Source of the DNA: Sphagnum magellanicum
Lineage: Eukaryota > Streptophyta > Sphagnopsida > Sphagnales > Sphagnaceae
DNA length: 64,000 bases
Direction of reading: 5' to 3'
NCBI GenBank assembly: GCA_021904315.1
Contig: CM038917.1
Location: 4,882,041-4,946,040 of the forward strand
The translations under genes and the position numbers were made by a program. The notes below the pieces were generated by a model that saw only the letters and a program-made list of their open reading frames with translations, was not told where the DNA came from and made no database searches. Of this stretch, positions 13,601 through 22,969 are shown piece by piece. How positions within the stretch are numbered: the first letter of the stretch is position 1; each line of letters opens with the position of its first letter.

Positions 13601-14190
13601 TGAAAATGCTGATCTTTGACAAGAAAATTATTATTTCAAAAAAAACTTAAAATAGCAGAAATCACCATGGAAAAATCTTGTTTAGCACATTAGAAACAAT
13701 ATTAATCGCTTAAAATAGTTTGCTCCATTTAGAAATCTTCCTATCACCATTTATGATTCAAAGTTTTTAGAAACTAACAGAGAACTAGGGGGTCCTTTGA
13801 TTTTGAAATTTTTGAAAAACCCAAAACCGAAGGGTAAATGAAAATCAATGCACTTGACCAACACCACATCTCATCAGTGTATGGAGGTGCCTTACAATGG
13901 GGAGCAAGAAAGCTCCATACAAGGGCCAACCTTGCACACTACAAGTTCCTCCGCCAGTTAAAGCAGCTTGCAGGTACACTAGAAAACTCCATGAAGTGCT
14001 TTACATATGAGAAAGTTATGATGACATAAAATAACCAAGTTCCTCATTCTCCCCCTCCACGCAAACCATCTGGTGCCAACACAAGTAAGTTCCAGTTCTT
14101 CTAAGAAGTCCTACCAAGCAAGAAAGCTAGTGCAGGACACCTGTAGTTTCATAAGGGTCATATACTATGGGCTTTTTCCACCCACGAACG
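7700..14190. other. Long AT-rich stretch without genes
   Basis: Very AT-rich, CpG almost absent, many TTTTTT and ATATAT runs (for example 11038-11050 and 11262-11285). No frame resembles a protein. Probably ancient decayed transposon DNA. Confidence 0.55.
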
Positions 14191-14193
14191 TAA

Positions 14194-14527
14194 GAGTATA
14201 TCCCCACAGGTGCTCAGTATGTGACCATGCACATTAAAATTTGATGAAGAAAAGTCAAAACATGGTTATCCCGGGAAAATCGTTTTCCTCCTGCGAATGT
14301 TTTACAGTTTTCTGATTCACAGCAAATCTGTGCAGCTGCTAGAGAAGAGTGTAATAAATATGACCTGACTGCTGCTGATTCTTGTTTCAGATTGGCCAAT
14401 CATAATGATTGGTCCATGTGGTTTTTTCTATTAGTAGTTCTCAGCTATAGCAAGTCACAGTTTCAGTTTTATTGGTGGGGTTGCAAAAAAGTAAATAACT
14501 AAAACTAGGATGTGAGAAATATTTTGC
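14194..14527 (+). mobile_element. Tourist-like MITE (GAGCATCTCC family), right end lost
   Basis: The left inverted end is diverged (GAGTATATCCCC) but is followed by the family sequence GCTCAGTATGTGACC, and the body matches the copy at 18759 through GTGAGAAATATTTTGC. The matching right inverted end is absent, so this copy is truncated. Contains the palindrome CCAATCATAATGATTGG at about 14396. Confidence 0.75.
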
Positions 14528-15914
14528 TTTTGCCTTTGCTTTTGCTCAAGGCCAAAAGCAAGTGTCTCTTAGTTAGTCATGCTTGTTCTATGGAGCATAG
14601 CGTCAAGGACACTTTTATTCTCTTTTCTTTTGAATGTTTTTTCCTTTGCCTCTTTCCCAACCAAGACATGTCAAAGCAAAGATCCTATCCAAGAGAGAGG
14701 TGGCCGATTATTTTTGGGGGAAGGGGGAGGGGAGAGGAGAGGAGGGATGAAGAGTATATGCTTCACAAAAGAGGCATATGTGTGAAGCAAAAGCATATGT
14801 GTGAAGCATGTAAGGGTGTCTAAGGATATATATTCGGCATATCCCAAACTCCCTTTAGAAAAGCTTGCTAAAAAAGAAAACAATCCTTTGAGCATATGCT
14901 GCCCTCCAACTGACTCCAGTGTGTGGGTGGGTGAATAAAAAATAAAAATAAAAAGCCAAGGTTCCAACTACTCATACGTACACTTCTCGATGTTTTGTAA
15001 CTGCAGATTCATGAATTGTGTGGGGTCATGGTGCTGAAACGGAAAGCTGACCCAACCATTTTTCTTTTCTTTTATATATTTTTCGAAAAGTTGATTGGAG
15101 TAACCCAAACCTTGTCAGTGGGGACGAGGTCCCTTTTCCATAACTCCTTAAATTAATAGGTACCCGGAATTTGGGACAAAATAGATATCTGTTTAGGGAT
15201 CTTATGATATGCGGAAGACTCCAACTTCTCACAGTTGCTGATATGTACGGCCTGTTTGTTGTTCGGAATGCCCGCTCTCTTGGGGAGGAAAAATTCTGCT
15301 TGACAAAAAAAATTACCTATGATTTATAAGGTGCCTTCCAGATGCACTAGAAAATGGTTTTGATGATGCTTTCACAATGCCGAAAACAAACACTGACCGG
15401 AGATAGCAAATATGAAATAAATTCCAGTGACAATGTGACAATTTCAGAGCCATTCTGGATTATCATTCGTCATAGATTAAATTTCATTTTTAGAATCATT
15501 TTTTGTTGTTTGTTTTGCACCTTTTCAATGTTTTTGTCTGTTTGTATCTTGTTGCTTTTCTTACACCCTTTCAATGTTTTTTTTAAAAAAAAATCTGTTT
15601 ATATCTTGTTGTGAACTTATTTAATGAATCAGACTTTCATTGACAAGAATGAAAAAAATTATTAATGAAAAAAAATGATATACAGTGAAATTTATTAAAT
15701 TTTATCTTTTGAAAAGACAAAATTATTACAACAAAATTATTATGTCCAAAAAAATAAATTAAATCATTGTCACTGGTAGTGCGAAGCAGCAAGGAGCCCA
15801 AATACGAACTTGTTATAATATTGTTACAATGGATACCAACTAAAAAGGACTTCTTTCTCCCGGTGACTTGGGCACACTCTATAATAAACTCACATGCGAT
15901 AATGTATATACCAT
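14528..15914. other. No gene recognised
   Basis: Contains a G-rich purine patch (14715-14750) and overlapping frames on both strands near 14.5-14.97 kb, none protein-like. Confidence 0.45.
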
Positions 15915-16115
15915 AGTTCCTTGGCAACTTTGACACGTTAGTTGAATTATTTATTTATTTATTTATTTTCCACAAATAGAATATTCTTGAACATTTTTTT
16001 TAAATCACAAATTTTTTTCTCTTTCAGAAAAAAAATTGAGAAATTTTTATGGCAACATTTCAACATTTCTGAAAGTAAATTATAATATAATTAGTGTCAA
16101 AGCTGTCAAGGTACT
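15915..16115 (-). mobile_element. GTACCTTG-end MITE, copy 1
   Basis: About 201 bp. Left end AGTTCCTTGGCAACTTTGAC and right end GTCAAAGCTGTCAAGGTACT are inverted (19 of 22 over the full end). AT-rich interior with ATTTCAACATTTCTGAAA near the right end, shared with the copies at 52860 and 60910. No clear target-site duplication. Confidence 0.65.
15945..15968. repeat. (TTTA)n microsatellite
   Basis: Five tandem ATTT/TTTA units inside the left part of the GTACCTTG MITE copy 1. Confidence 0.75.
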
Positions 16116-16205
16116 TGGGCACCTACATATACATGTAAGGAAAGCTGTATCAACTACAGTCCCACACACTGACAAAGAACTCATGAGCTTTAGAGAATAT
16201 AATTT
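16101..16205 (+). repeat. Left copy of a ~100-bp duplication around MITE copy A
   Basis: Matches 16547-16650: GCTGYCAAGGTACT, AGGAAAGCTG, AGTCCCA, CTGACAAAGAAC and AGCTTTAGAGAAT occur in the same order. The GGSCC MITE lies between the two copies. The segment includes the right end of the GTACCTTG MITE copy 1. Confidence 0.6.
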
Positions 16206-16211
16206 TAATTA

Positions 16212-16537
16212 GGGCCACTTTAGATGAGGGTCCAAGGTCCAATGAAATAGAGCAATCCAATTGGATGAGAGCCATAAATAGGACCCACGGCCTTTAGATG
16301 AGCATCCAAGACCAAAAAGTGGCAAATCAAGGCTAAACCTACATGGCACTATTTCGGAGGCAAAATCAATTGGTTCCGACCCCCAAAACAAAAAGTAACA
16401 AGGAGAGCTCAAGATTTGAAGAACCAAGATGGAAGCTAGGGTCTAAGGCAGGGTCCAACTCAAGGATTCAATTTGCTTCAAATGGGTCTAAATTGGGTCC
16501 TAGGAATTTGAACCAAGGACCCCATCTAAAGTGGGCC
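16212..16537 (-). mobile_element. PIF/Harbinger-type MITE (GGSCC family copy A)
   Basis: 326 bp with ends GGGCCACTTTAGATG and CATCTAAAGTGGGCC (14 of 15 pair) and target-site duplication TTA (16209-16211 and 16538-16540). Inverted relative to copies at 19224 and 43533, with which it shares the whole interior. A three-base TWA duplication and GGSCC ends indicate the PIF/Harbinger (Tourist) class. Confidence 0.85.
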
Positions 16538-16546
16538 TTAGTGTGG

Positions 16547-16650
16547 GGCTGCCAAGGTACTATGATCCTTACTTACATGGGAGGAAAGCTGCACTTGCAT
16601 TGTGTAGAGTCCCAGACAGACTGACAAAGAACCCCATAAGCTTTAGAGAA
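16547..16650 (+). repeat. Right copy of the ~100-bp duplication
   Basis: Direct repeat of 16101-16205, beginning GCTGCCAAGGTACTATG and ending AGCTTTAGAGAATGAATTT. Confidence 0.6.
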
Positions 16651-18755
16651 TGAATTTACTGGCCAGGAGAGTCTTTGAGAACAAGGCATCACAAATACGC
16701 TGGCCCTGCCAAGAGATAAGATGTTGTACATCTGCCTATTGTGTCCACACTCTGAACACCAAAAAAATCCGTTCCAATCTAAACAGTCTAAACACTTTCA
16801 CCAAAGAAACCAGTTCACCTAATGTGAAACCAGTTTTAATAAGGTAAAACTTCCAAAAGTTGGATCCAATGAGATAGTCCCTGGGCAGGGCCCAATAAAC
16901 AAACCAAAAACAAAACAAATCCTCGACATTCTGGTTGCTTGCAAATAACAAAGAGTTCCACATTTTATGCCCGGCATATGCAAACATCCCCAATTTGTGA
17001 ATAGCTAGGGACGTGAGTATGATGTCATCCAAATGACCCAAAAGACTTACGGATGTATCATGTAATTATTTTTAAATTATTTCCACGTTTTTAGTTTTTT
17101 TCTTTCTGCTCCCGACCACTTGTGTGGTAAAAGAAGTTCAATCTAATGTTACAAGGGGTTTTTATGAGATGGAAACCAAAAAGTAAGGTCAATTGTCCAA
17201 AGTCATAGAGAAGGTTGGGTATATTTTTGATGGAAAAGAACCAAAGCTCTTCATACTCATGTGAGTTGTATTGAATGTATATGAAACAGTTCTTCAAGCA
17301 AAAGAAGGTTATATGAATTGAATTTTCAAATTTTGACATGGGGAAAATACTTAATGTCTATATTGTTATTCTTTCCTAGCAGAATTCGTTATTTTTTGAC
17401 AAAGAAATTTGGGGAAAAAAATTATAATGTAAATTTGAATATTTTTTCCTTTTTTTGTTAAATTTTGCCAAAAACTTTTAATCAAAAAATGAAAAAAATA
17501 AAATCACATCTTTAGCTGATGAAGGAAGGAAAACGGAGCACAAAGAAGGCAAGATAAGGGAAAGGAACAGGAAAGTGAGTTTGAATATGGTAAGTAGTAA
17601 GGAGAAATTTTCATTCTTCATGGAAGCACATTATTTGCTTTCAAAAGCAAAGACACCATCACACACAATGGCCTCTCTTTCTCTCTCCATCACCTTCTTT
17701 CATACTCCTTATCAACATTAGTTTTGGCTCTGAATTGTGCTTTCCGTGCCTCTATCATGCCTGCCATTGCTTCACTTTGCTTGGCCTCTCTACCATGAGT
17801 GTCATGGTGTAGTTTGGGTCTTGTATCATTGTGTATGAAATAGAATGGATCATGTTGCCAAACCTTTTGCTCCATGATACACAACATGGGGTCTCTATTG
17901 TTTTTTTTTCCCCAAAACCCACAATTACAAAATTAAGGTCTGGGATGGCAGATTATGTCATTTCCTTGACCACAATGTATGGCATAATCTTCTGGAGATG
18001 ATTGTGCACTCATGATAGTGAACACAAGCTCTATCGAACATGAATTTTTCAAGTATTTGTTGAATCTACTAACCCAGACCTTAGTGGCAATGGAATGGTT
18101 TTGCCCTTGCCCATTATGTTGGGTTTACAGGATAGGTTACCCCCATTATGTTGGGTTTAGACCATAGGTTACTAATGTAAAAGGGTTTATAGGATAGGTT
18201 ACCAGTCGTGGTTCATTCATAACTGAGGATTACAAGTAACCTAGCACTCACCAGTACACCATTCATTGGAAACCCACTTACAAACGGAAGGTTAAGTGTA
18301 AGTGTAACGAATCTAGTCAAGTGAGAGTAAATTGATTTACACTTACATTGTTATACACAACCATTTACACACTATTTTCACTTACACTCATGTTAAAGTC
18401 AGCGGGGGGCTAATAACGGTTTTTTTTCAGCACGACAAAATTGGCCCACCTTGCCAATTGTGCGCATGGCCAATTTTGTTACACTCCTTGCATCCTCCCT
18501 GGGAGTGCACAAGGTTTACTGATTCTGGCTCTTACCTCACCATGCTGGGCAGGTTCAATAACAGGCTCACGAGGAACCCAAATCAACCAGACCCCGCCCC
18601 ATCCCCAGTACATATTGGTTAGTATATAGCTAACCAAATTGGTTAAACATGGGACAGAAGTACAACAAATCAATGTTTGATGTTCATACATCATCCATCC
18701 TGCACAGGGTTTGTGCATGCTGGTTCACTCTAGTCATACTCTCTGGCAGCTTGAC
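16651..18755. other. No gene recognised
   Basis: The minus-strand frame at 17690-17887 (65 codons) has mixed, moderately protein-like composition but no identifiable domain. GATAGGTTACC words repeat at 18130-18205. Confidence 0.4.
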
Positions 18756-18758
18756 TTA

Positions 18759-19135
18759 GAGCATCTCCACCCGTGCTCAGTATGTGATCCTGCACATAAA
18801 AAATTGGATAAAGAAAAGTCAACACATGCCGGTTAAGTTGGCTCACGAAAATAGTTTTTCCCCAACATTTGCTCCCTTTGCCGAGGCTGGTAAATAGCGC
18901 AGCAAAGCTGTACACCTGCTACAAAGGAGTGTAATAAATATGATATGACTGCTGATCCCTGTTTTTGATTAGTCAATCATAATGATTGGGCCAGGTGGTT
19001 TGCGATTAGTAGTTCCCACCTATTTGCAGTCCCTGTTTCAGTTTCATTGGTGGGGTTGCAAAAAAGAAAATAGCTAAACTTGGATGTGAGAAATATTTTT
19101 GCAGGGTCGCATACTGAGCACCGTTGGGGATGCTC
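18759..19135 (+). mobile_element. Tourist-like MITE (GAGCATCTCC family), complete copy
   Basis: 377 bp. Inverted ends of about 35 bp start GAGCATCTCCACCC and match at 30 of 35 positions. Target-site duplication TTA on both sides (18756-18758, 19136-19138). The middle holds a near-palindrome (TCAATCATAATGATTGG) shared with the other copies. No transposase. This is the best-preserved copy in the window. Confidence 0.88.
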
Positions 19136-19223
19136 TTACAAAGGAACACAGCAGTACTGAATAGAGAGCCAAGTGTCAGCTCTCTGGGACTGATTCCCTT
19201 CCTAACAAGTCACATGGCATTAA

Positions 19224-19558
19224 GGCCCACTTTAGATTGGGCGGGTCCAGGGTCCAAATTCCTAGGAACCAATTTGGACTCATTTGAAGCAAATTGAACC
19301 CTTGAGTTGGAACTTACCTTGGACCCTAGTTTGCATCTTGGGTCTTCAAATAATGAGCTCTCATTTTGAGCTCTTTTTTTTGGGTCTGAACCAAGTGATT
19401 TCCCTTCAATATGGTACCATATAGGTTTATCCTCAATTTGCCACTCTTTTCGTCTTGGACCCTCATCTAAAGGCTGCAGGTCCAATTTATGGCTTTCATC
19501 AATAGGGCTTGCTCTATTTCATTGGACCCTGGACTTTGGACCTCATCTAAAGTGGCCC
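19224..19558 (+). mobile_element. PIF/Harbinger-type MITE (GGSCC family copy B)
   Basis: 335 bp, ends GGCCCACTTTAGAT and ATCTAAAGTGGCCC, flanked by TAA on both sides (19221-19223 and 19559-19561). Interior aligned end to end with copies A and C. The small minus-strand frame inside is not conserved as a protein among copies. Confidence 0.85.
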
Positions 19559-20135
19559 TAAGAGTATTGGGTACATTCAAGCAGGGAAAACCAAATTGCC
19601 CTCACAAACTTACTAGCAATCTGCAGGAGAGACTTATCTTAATTCTTGAGCTTTCCCAAATCAAATAAAATGCTCAGAAGTCAGAACAGATGGTGGCCTA
19701 GTCCAGAGGAAAAAAGAACACACACACATAACATGTCCTCCATTGCAAATGTCATCACATGCCAAAAGGGAGTGTTGAATTGGTATTGTACTACACGAGC
19801 GGGTTTAGGACCGAAACTATGTATAATTACTACATAGTTATGAAGTCTATGTTTTTGGGTTGTAAAACTATCATCCCACCTTACTTTTGATTATGCAAAC
19901 CTCACCATTATCCTTCCATGAACTACACACAAACTATTCCCAAAACTATTCAAAAACCAAAAGCTTTTTTCCAAAATCAAAACTTTAATTCTTACAAACT
20001 TGGTATTCATATCATAACTTTGTACAAAAATGAAGGTGTCTCTCAAGGTCACAACCACCTCCTTATATACTAATCAAAAGGAATCTACTCAAGAAACTTT
20101 CTAAAACCTATCCATCACAAGGTTCCCCAAATAAT

Positions 20136-20700
20136 CAAAAGAAAACAAAATCACATGGTTTCCCCATGTGATTCCACAATTAATCACAAGGAACAACATC
20201 ACATGGTTTCCCCATGTGATTCCACAATTAATCACAAGAAAACAACATCACATGGTTCCCCATGTGATTCCACAATTAATCACAAGAAACAACATCACAT
20301 GGTTCACCATGTGATTCCACAATTAATCACAAGAAAACAACATCACATGGTTTCCCCATGTGATTCCACAATTAATCACAAGGAACAACATCACATGGTT
20401 TCCCCATGTGATTCCACAATTAATCACAAGAAAACAACATCACATGGTTTCCCCATGTGATTCCACAATTAATCACAAGAAAACAACATCACATGGTTTC
20501 CCCATGTGATTCCACAATTAATCACAAGAAAACAACATCACATGGTTTCCCCATGTGATTCCACAATTAATCACAAGCAAACAACATCACATGGTTTCCC
20601 CATGTGATTCCACAATTAATCACAAGCAAACAACATCACATGGTTTCCCCATGTGATTCCACAATTAATCACAAGCAAACAACATCACATGGTGCACAAG
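20136..20700 (+). repeat. Minisatellite, about 47-49 bp unit, 11 full and 1 partial copies
   Basis: Each unit contains ATCACATGG, a 4-5 nt loop, and CCATGTGAT, then TCCACAATTAATCACAAG and a variable A-rich link (GGAACAAC, AAAACAAC or CAAACAAC). The 9-bp stem is constant while loops vary (TTTCC, TTCC, TTCA). CACATG/CATGTG are E-box-type words. The reading frame through it (MVSPCDSTINHK repeats) is a by-product. Confidence 0.92.
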
Positions 20701-20754
20701 ACATAAATCAATGCATTATGGAATTTTACATCCAACTTACCCCATTAAACAATT

Positions 20755-20845
20755 ACTCAAGTAATTGTGTAATCAAGTTACCCATGAAATTACTTACACC
20801 CAACTTACCCCTAAGTAATTGTGTAATCAAATTACACACCAAGTT
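20755..20845 (+). repeat. Short direct duplication beside the minisatellite
   Basis: AAGTAATTGTGTAATCAA followed by RTTAC occurs at about 20759 and again at about 20813, with AACTTACCCC-type words between. Confidence 0.5.
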
Positions 20846-21248
20846 ACAGTATCAGCTTTACAAGCCAGAATGTCAGAATTTGGCCTGAAACAAACTTCTA
20901 TCACATCACTGTGTGGATAACATAAATTTTTTGACAATTTACAGAATGGGTAATTATTAGGTACCTAGCCTATGCATAAAAGAAGACTTAAAACTCCATG
21001 AACGCCAAAAAAGGAAATTTAAAAATAATGCAGACAATCACTTATGAGTTAAAATGGACTGCACATCCAAATAGGAAAATTAAGGTTAGCAAAATTAAGT
21101 ATTTAGTTTCCATCAAATGTTGGCAAATTAGTATTTAATTTCCATACAGCAAATATGAAAGAAACTGAGGGGAAAGAAGGCAAGATAGGGGAAAGATCAA
21201 AGGAATAAGAAGAGGGGAGAGGGTGTAAATTGAGGTACTAAATAACAG

Positions 21249-21430
21249 TGTTGAATGGGTATCAGCTTTTTGAACATAAACAGCTGGTAGTGGTATCAAA
21301 AAAATTTCTTGAATTTCATACCTGCCTAGTATTGGTATTGGATTTTTAAAAAGCTTTCATATTAGCTTGGTCCTGATATTAGGGTCAAAGGCTAATTTTT
21401 GGCTGGTATGTGACAAGTATATAATAATGT
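21249..21430 (+). repeat. AGTGTTG-headed repeat with GGTATC/GGTATT words
   Basis: Starts CAGTGTTGAATGGGTATCAGC and continues with repeated GGTATC, GGTATTGG and TGGTA words. Similar heads occur at 54187, 58604 and 61245. Confidence 0.35.
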
Positions 21431-22001
21431 TGTGCAAATGAATCTAAATATATGTATACTTGTCGTGTAAAATTGATTATGTATAAAAACTTGCTCATCA
21501 TGTAAAATGTTTTTTTACACTTTCATGTAGCCTACTTGCCATGTGAATATATTTTTTAAAAACATTTACTACTCCCTAAATAGAAGCTTTTACTACCAAC
21601 ACGGTACTGTGGCAAGGGCTTCCCTTTAGTCCACCTATATACAATACAAGCTCATGCTTTTGGGCCCCAAATATGGGACAAACTATGACACTATTGAAGA
21701 ATATCTTTTGTGCATATTCTTGAGTTCATCTTGAGTGCATGTTGCCCCACCACATGGCTTTAGTAAAATTCTAGTTCTTAACATTGTTCATTAGCATTTT
21801 GAGTTTAAGCTTTTACAAGAGCTTGGGTATCTATTGTGAATTTTAGTTATGGTGCATTCCAAAGCATTTTTGTTTTGATTGGTTTTTTTGGAAAGGGTCA
21901 CTTTGGTTGCCCTATCATAAAAAAAAAATGTTACATGTTTTAATACCAAAAACCAAAACCAGTTTCAATCTATATCGATCTATAGGGGTTCCAACCAATC
22001 C

Positions 22002-22790
22002 CCTGGTATATATTGAGTTTTGACCTGGTTATCAATCTGGTAGTTGGTTATTTGAATTTTTAATAACCAACCCAGTAAACTAATTATTTGGTATTGAATT
22101 TTAAAAAGTTACTAACCTACCTGGAAAACATGGTTATCATCCAGGCAGGTTATCAATTTTAGAACACTAATCATTTTTATGATAGAAAACAAAAAGCAGA
22201 ATTATTTTTTAATTTAACAAAACCCTACTAGAACTGATGGATAACCAGTAGGTTAACTAGCAATTACAAATTGAGTATTTGGGAACCTCCGTTATGCATA
22301 ATCAACAACTATTACCTCAAAAATTATTGATAACCAAATCAGCAACCAATTTTTTCGACATTGATATTGATAACCGGACTAACATCAATTGCTTTTTTTT
22401 TTTGTTCCCTTTAAACTTACCCAGTGATTATGGGATAGGTAAGGCCCAATGGACAGGGGCATTACCAGAAATAAGGTGCCCATCCAAGGTAGCAGCTGAG
22501 GGCAGCACCAAATTCTGGTAACATACCCGTCTGAGGGCCTTTGTCCGCTCAGCGGATATCTGAAGGACAAAGAAAAAATTACAGGCTCTTATGAAAATGT
22601 AAGAGCTGCCCGGAATAAAATGATTCCTTCCTAACATAGGAGAGAATTTTAAGGATTTAAGGCACCCTTCTAGTACAATGCAAACTCTGAGCAAGTCCAT
22701 TATGGGGGAAAAAAAGAAAAAGAAAAAAAAAAAATCAATTATCGACCAACACTGGTTCCAACCTGGTACCCGCCCAACACCGGAAAATAA
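22002..22790 (+). repeat. GGTTATC-rich dispersed repeat, copy 1 (interrupted)
   Basis: Aligns with 58605-59070 from ATTGAGTTTTGACCTGGTTA through ACTTACCCAGTGA, then after a 264-bp insertion resumes at the A-rich segment near 22710 and ends near GACCAACACTGG. Dense in GGTTATC, ATAACC and CCAGG words. No coding. Confidence 0.65.
22435..22698. mobile_element. 264-bp insertion flanked by an 8-bp duplication
   Basis: Present in copy 1 and absent from copy 2 (58605-59070) of the host repeat. The 8-bp direct repeat ATTATGGG flanks it (22427-22434 and 22699-22706). An 8-bp duplication suggests a hAT-type element, but clear terminal inverted repeats are not visible; the interior resembles the hairpin repeat units (CAATGGACAGGGGCATTACC). 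Confidence 0.55.
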
Positions 22791-22839
22791 ATAAATCAAA
22801 GGAAAATAAATAACAATAGTAAGAAATCAATTAATTTTA

Positions 22840-22926
22840 GGGTACAAGAAGATTCCCTGATTCCCCGAAGCACATTTCTTTGGTTCCCGGGAAGCAAAAG
22901 AAACTTTTGTCTGACCGTCGTCTGCA

Positions 22927-22969
<43 letters not shown>

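Noticed and set aside
17690..17887. 65-codon minus-strand frame with a charged C-terminus
   Set aside because: Composition is mildly protein-like but there is no family match and no gene context.
18332..18629. Overlapping frames of 62-96 codons on + and minus strands
   Set aside because: Mutually overlapping on both strands with no domain; probably chance in a locally GC-richer stretch.
20155..20460. Repetitive protein frame (MVSPCDSTINHK units)
   Set aside because: It is the translation of the minisatellite; changes in unit length break the frame.
20136..20700. Possible CRISPR array
   Set aside because: Units are contiguous with no unique spacers, each unit is itself the repeat, and the DNA is plant nuclear.
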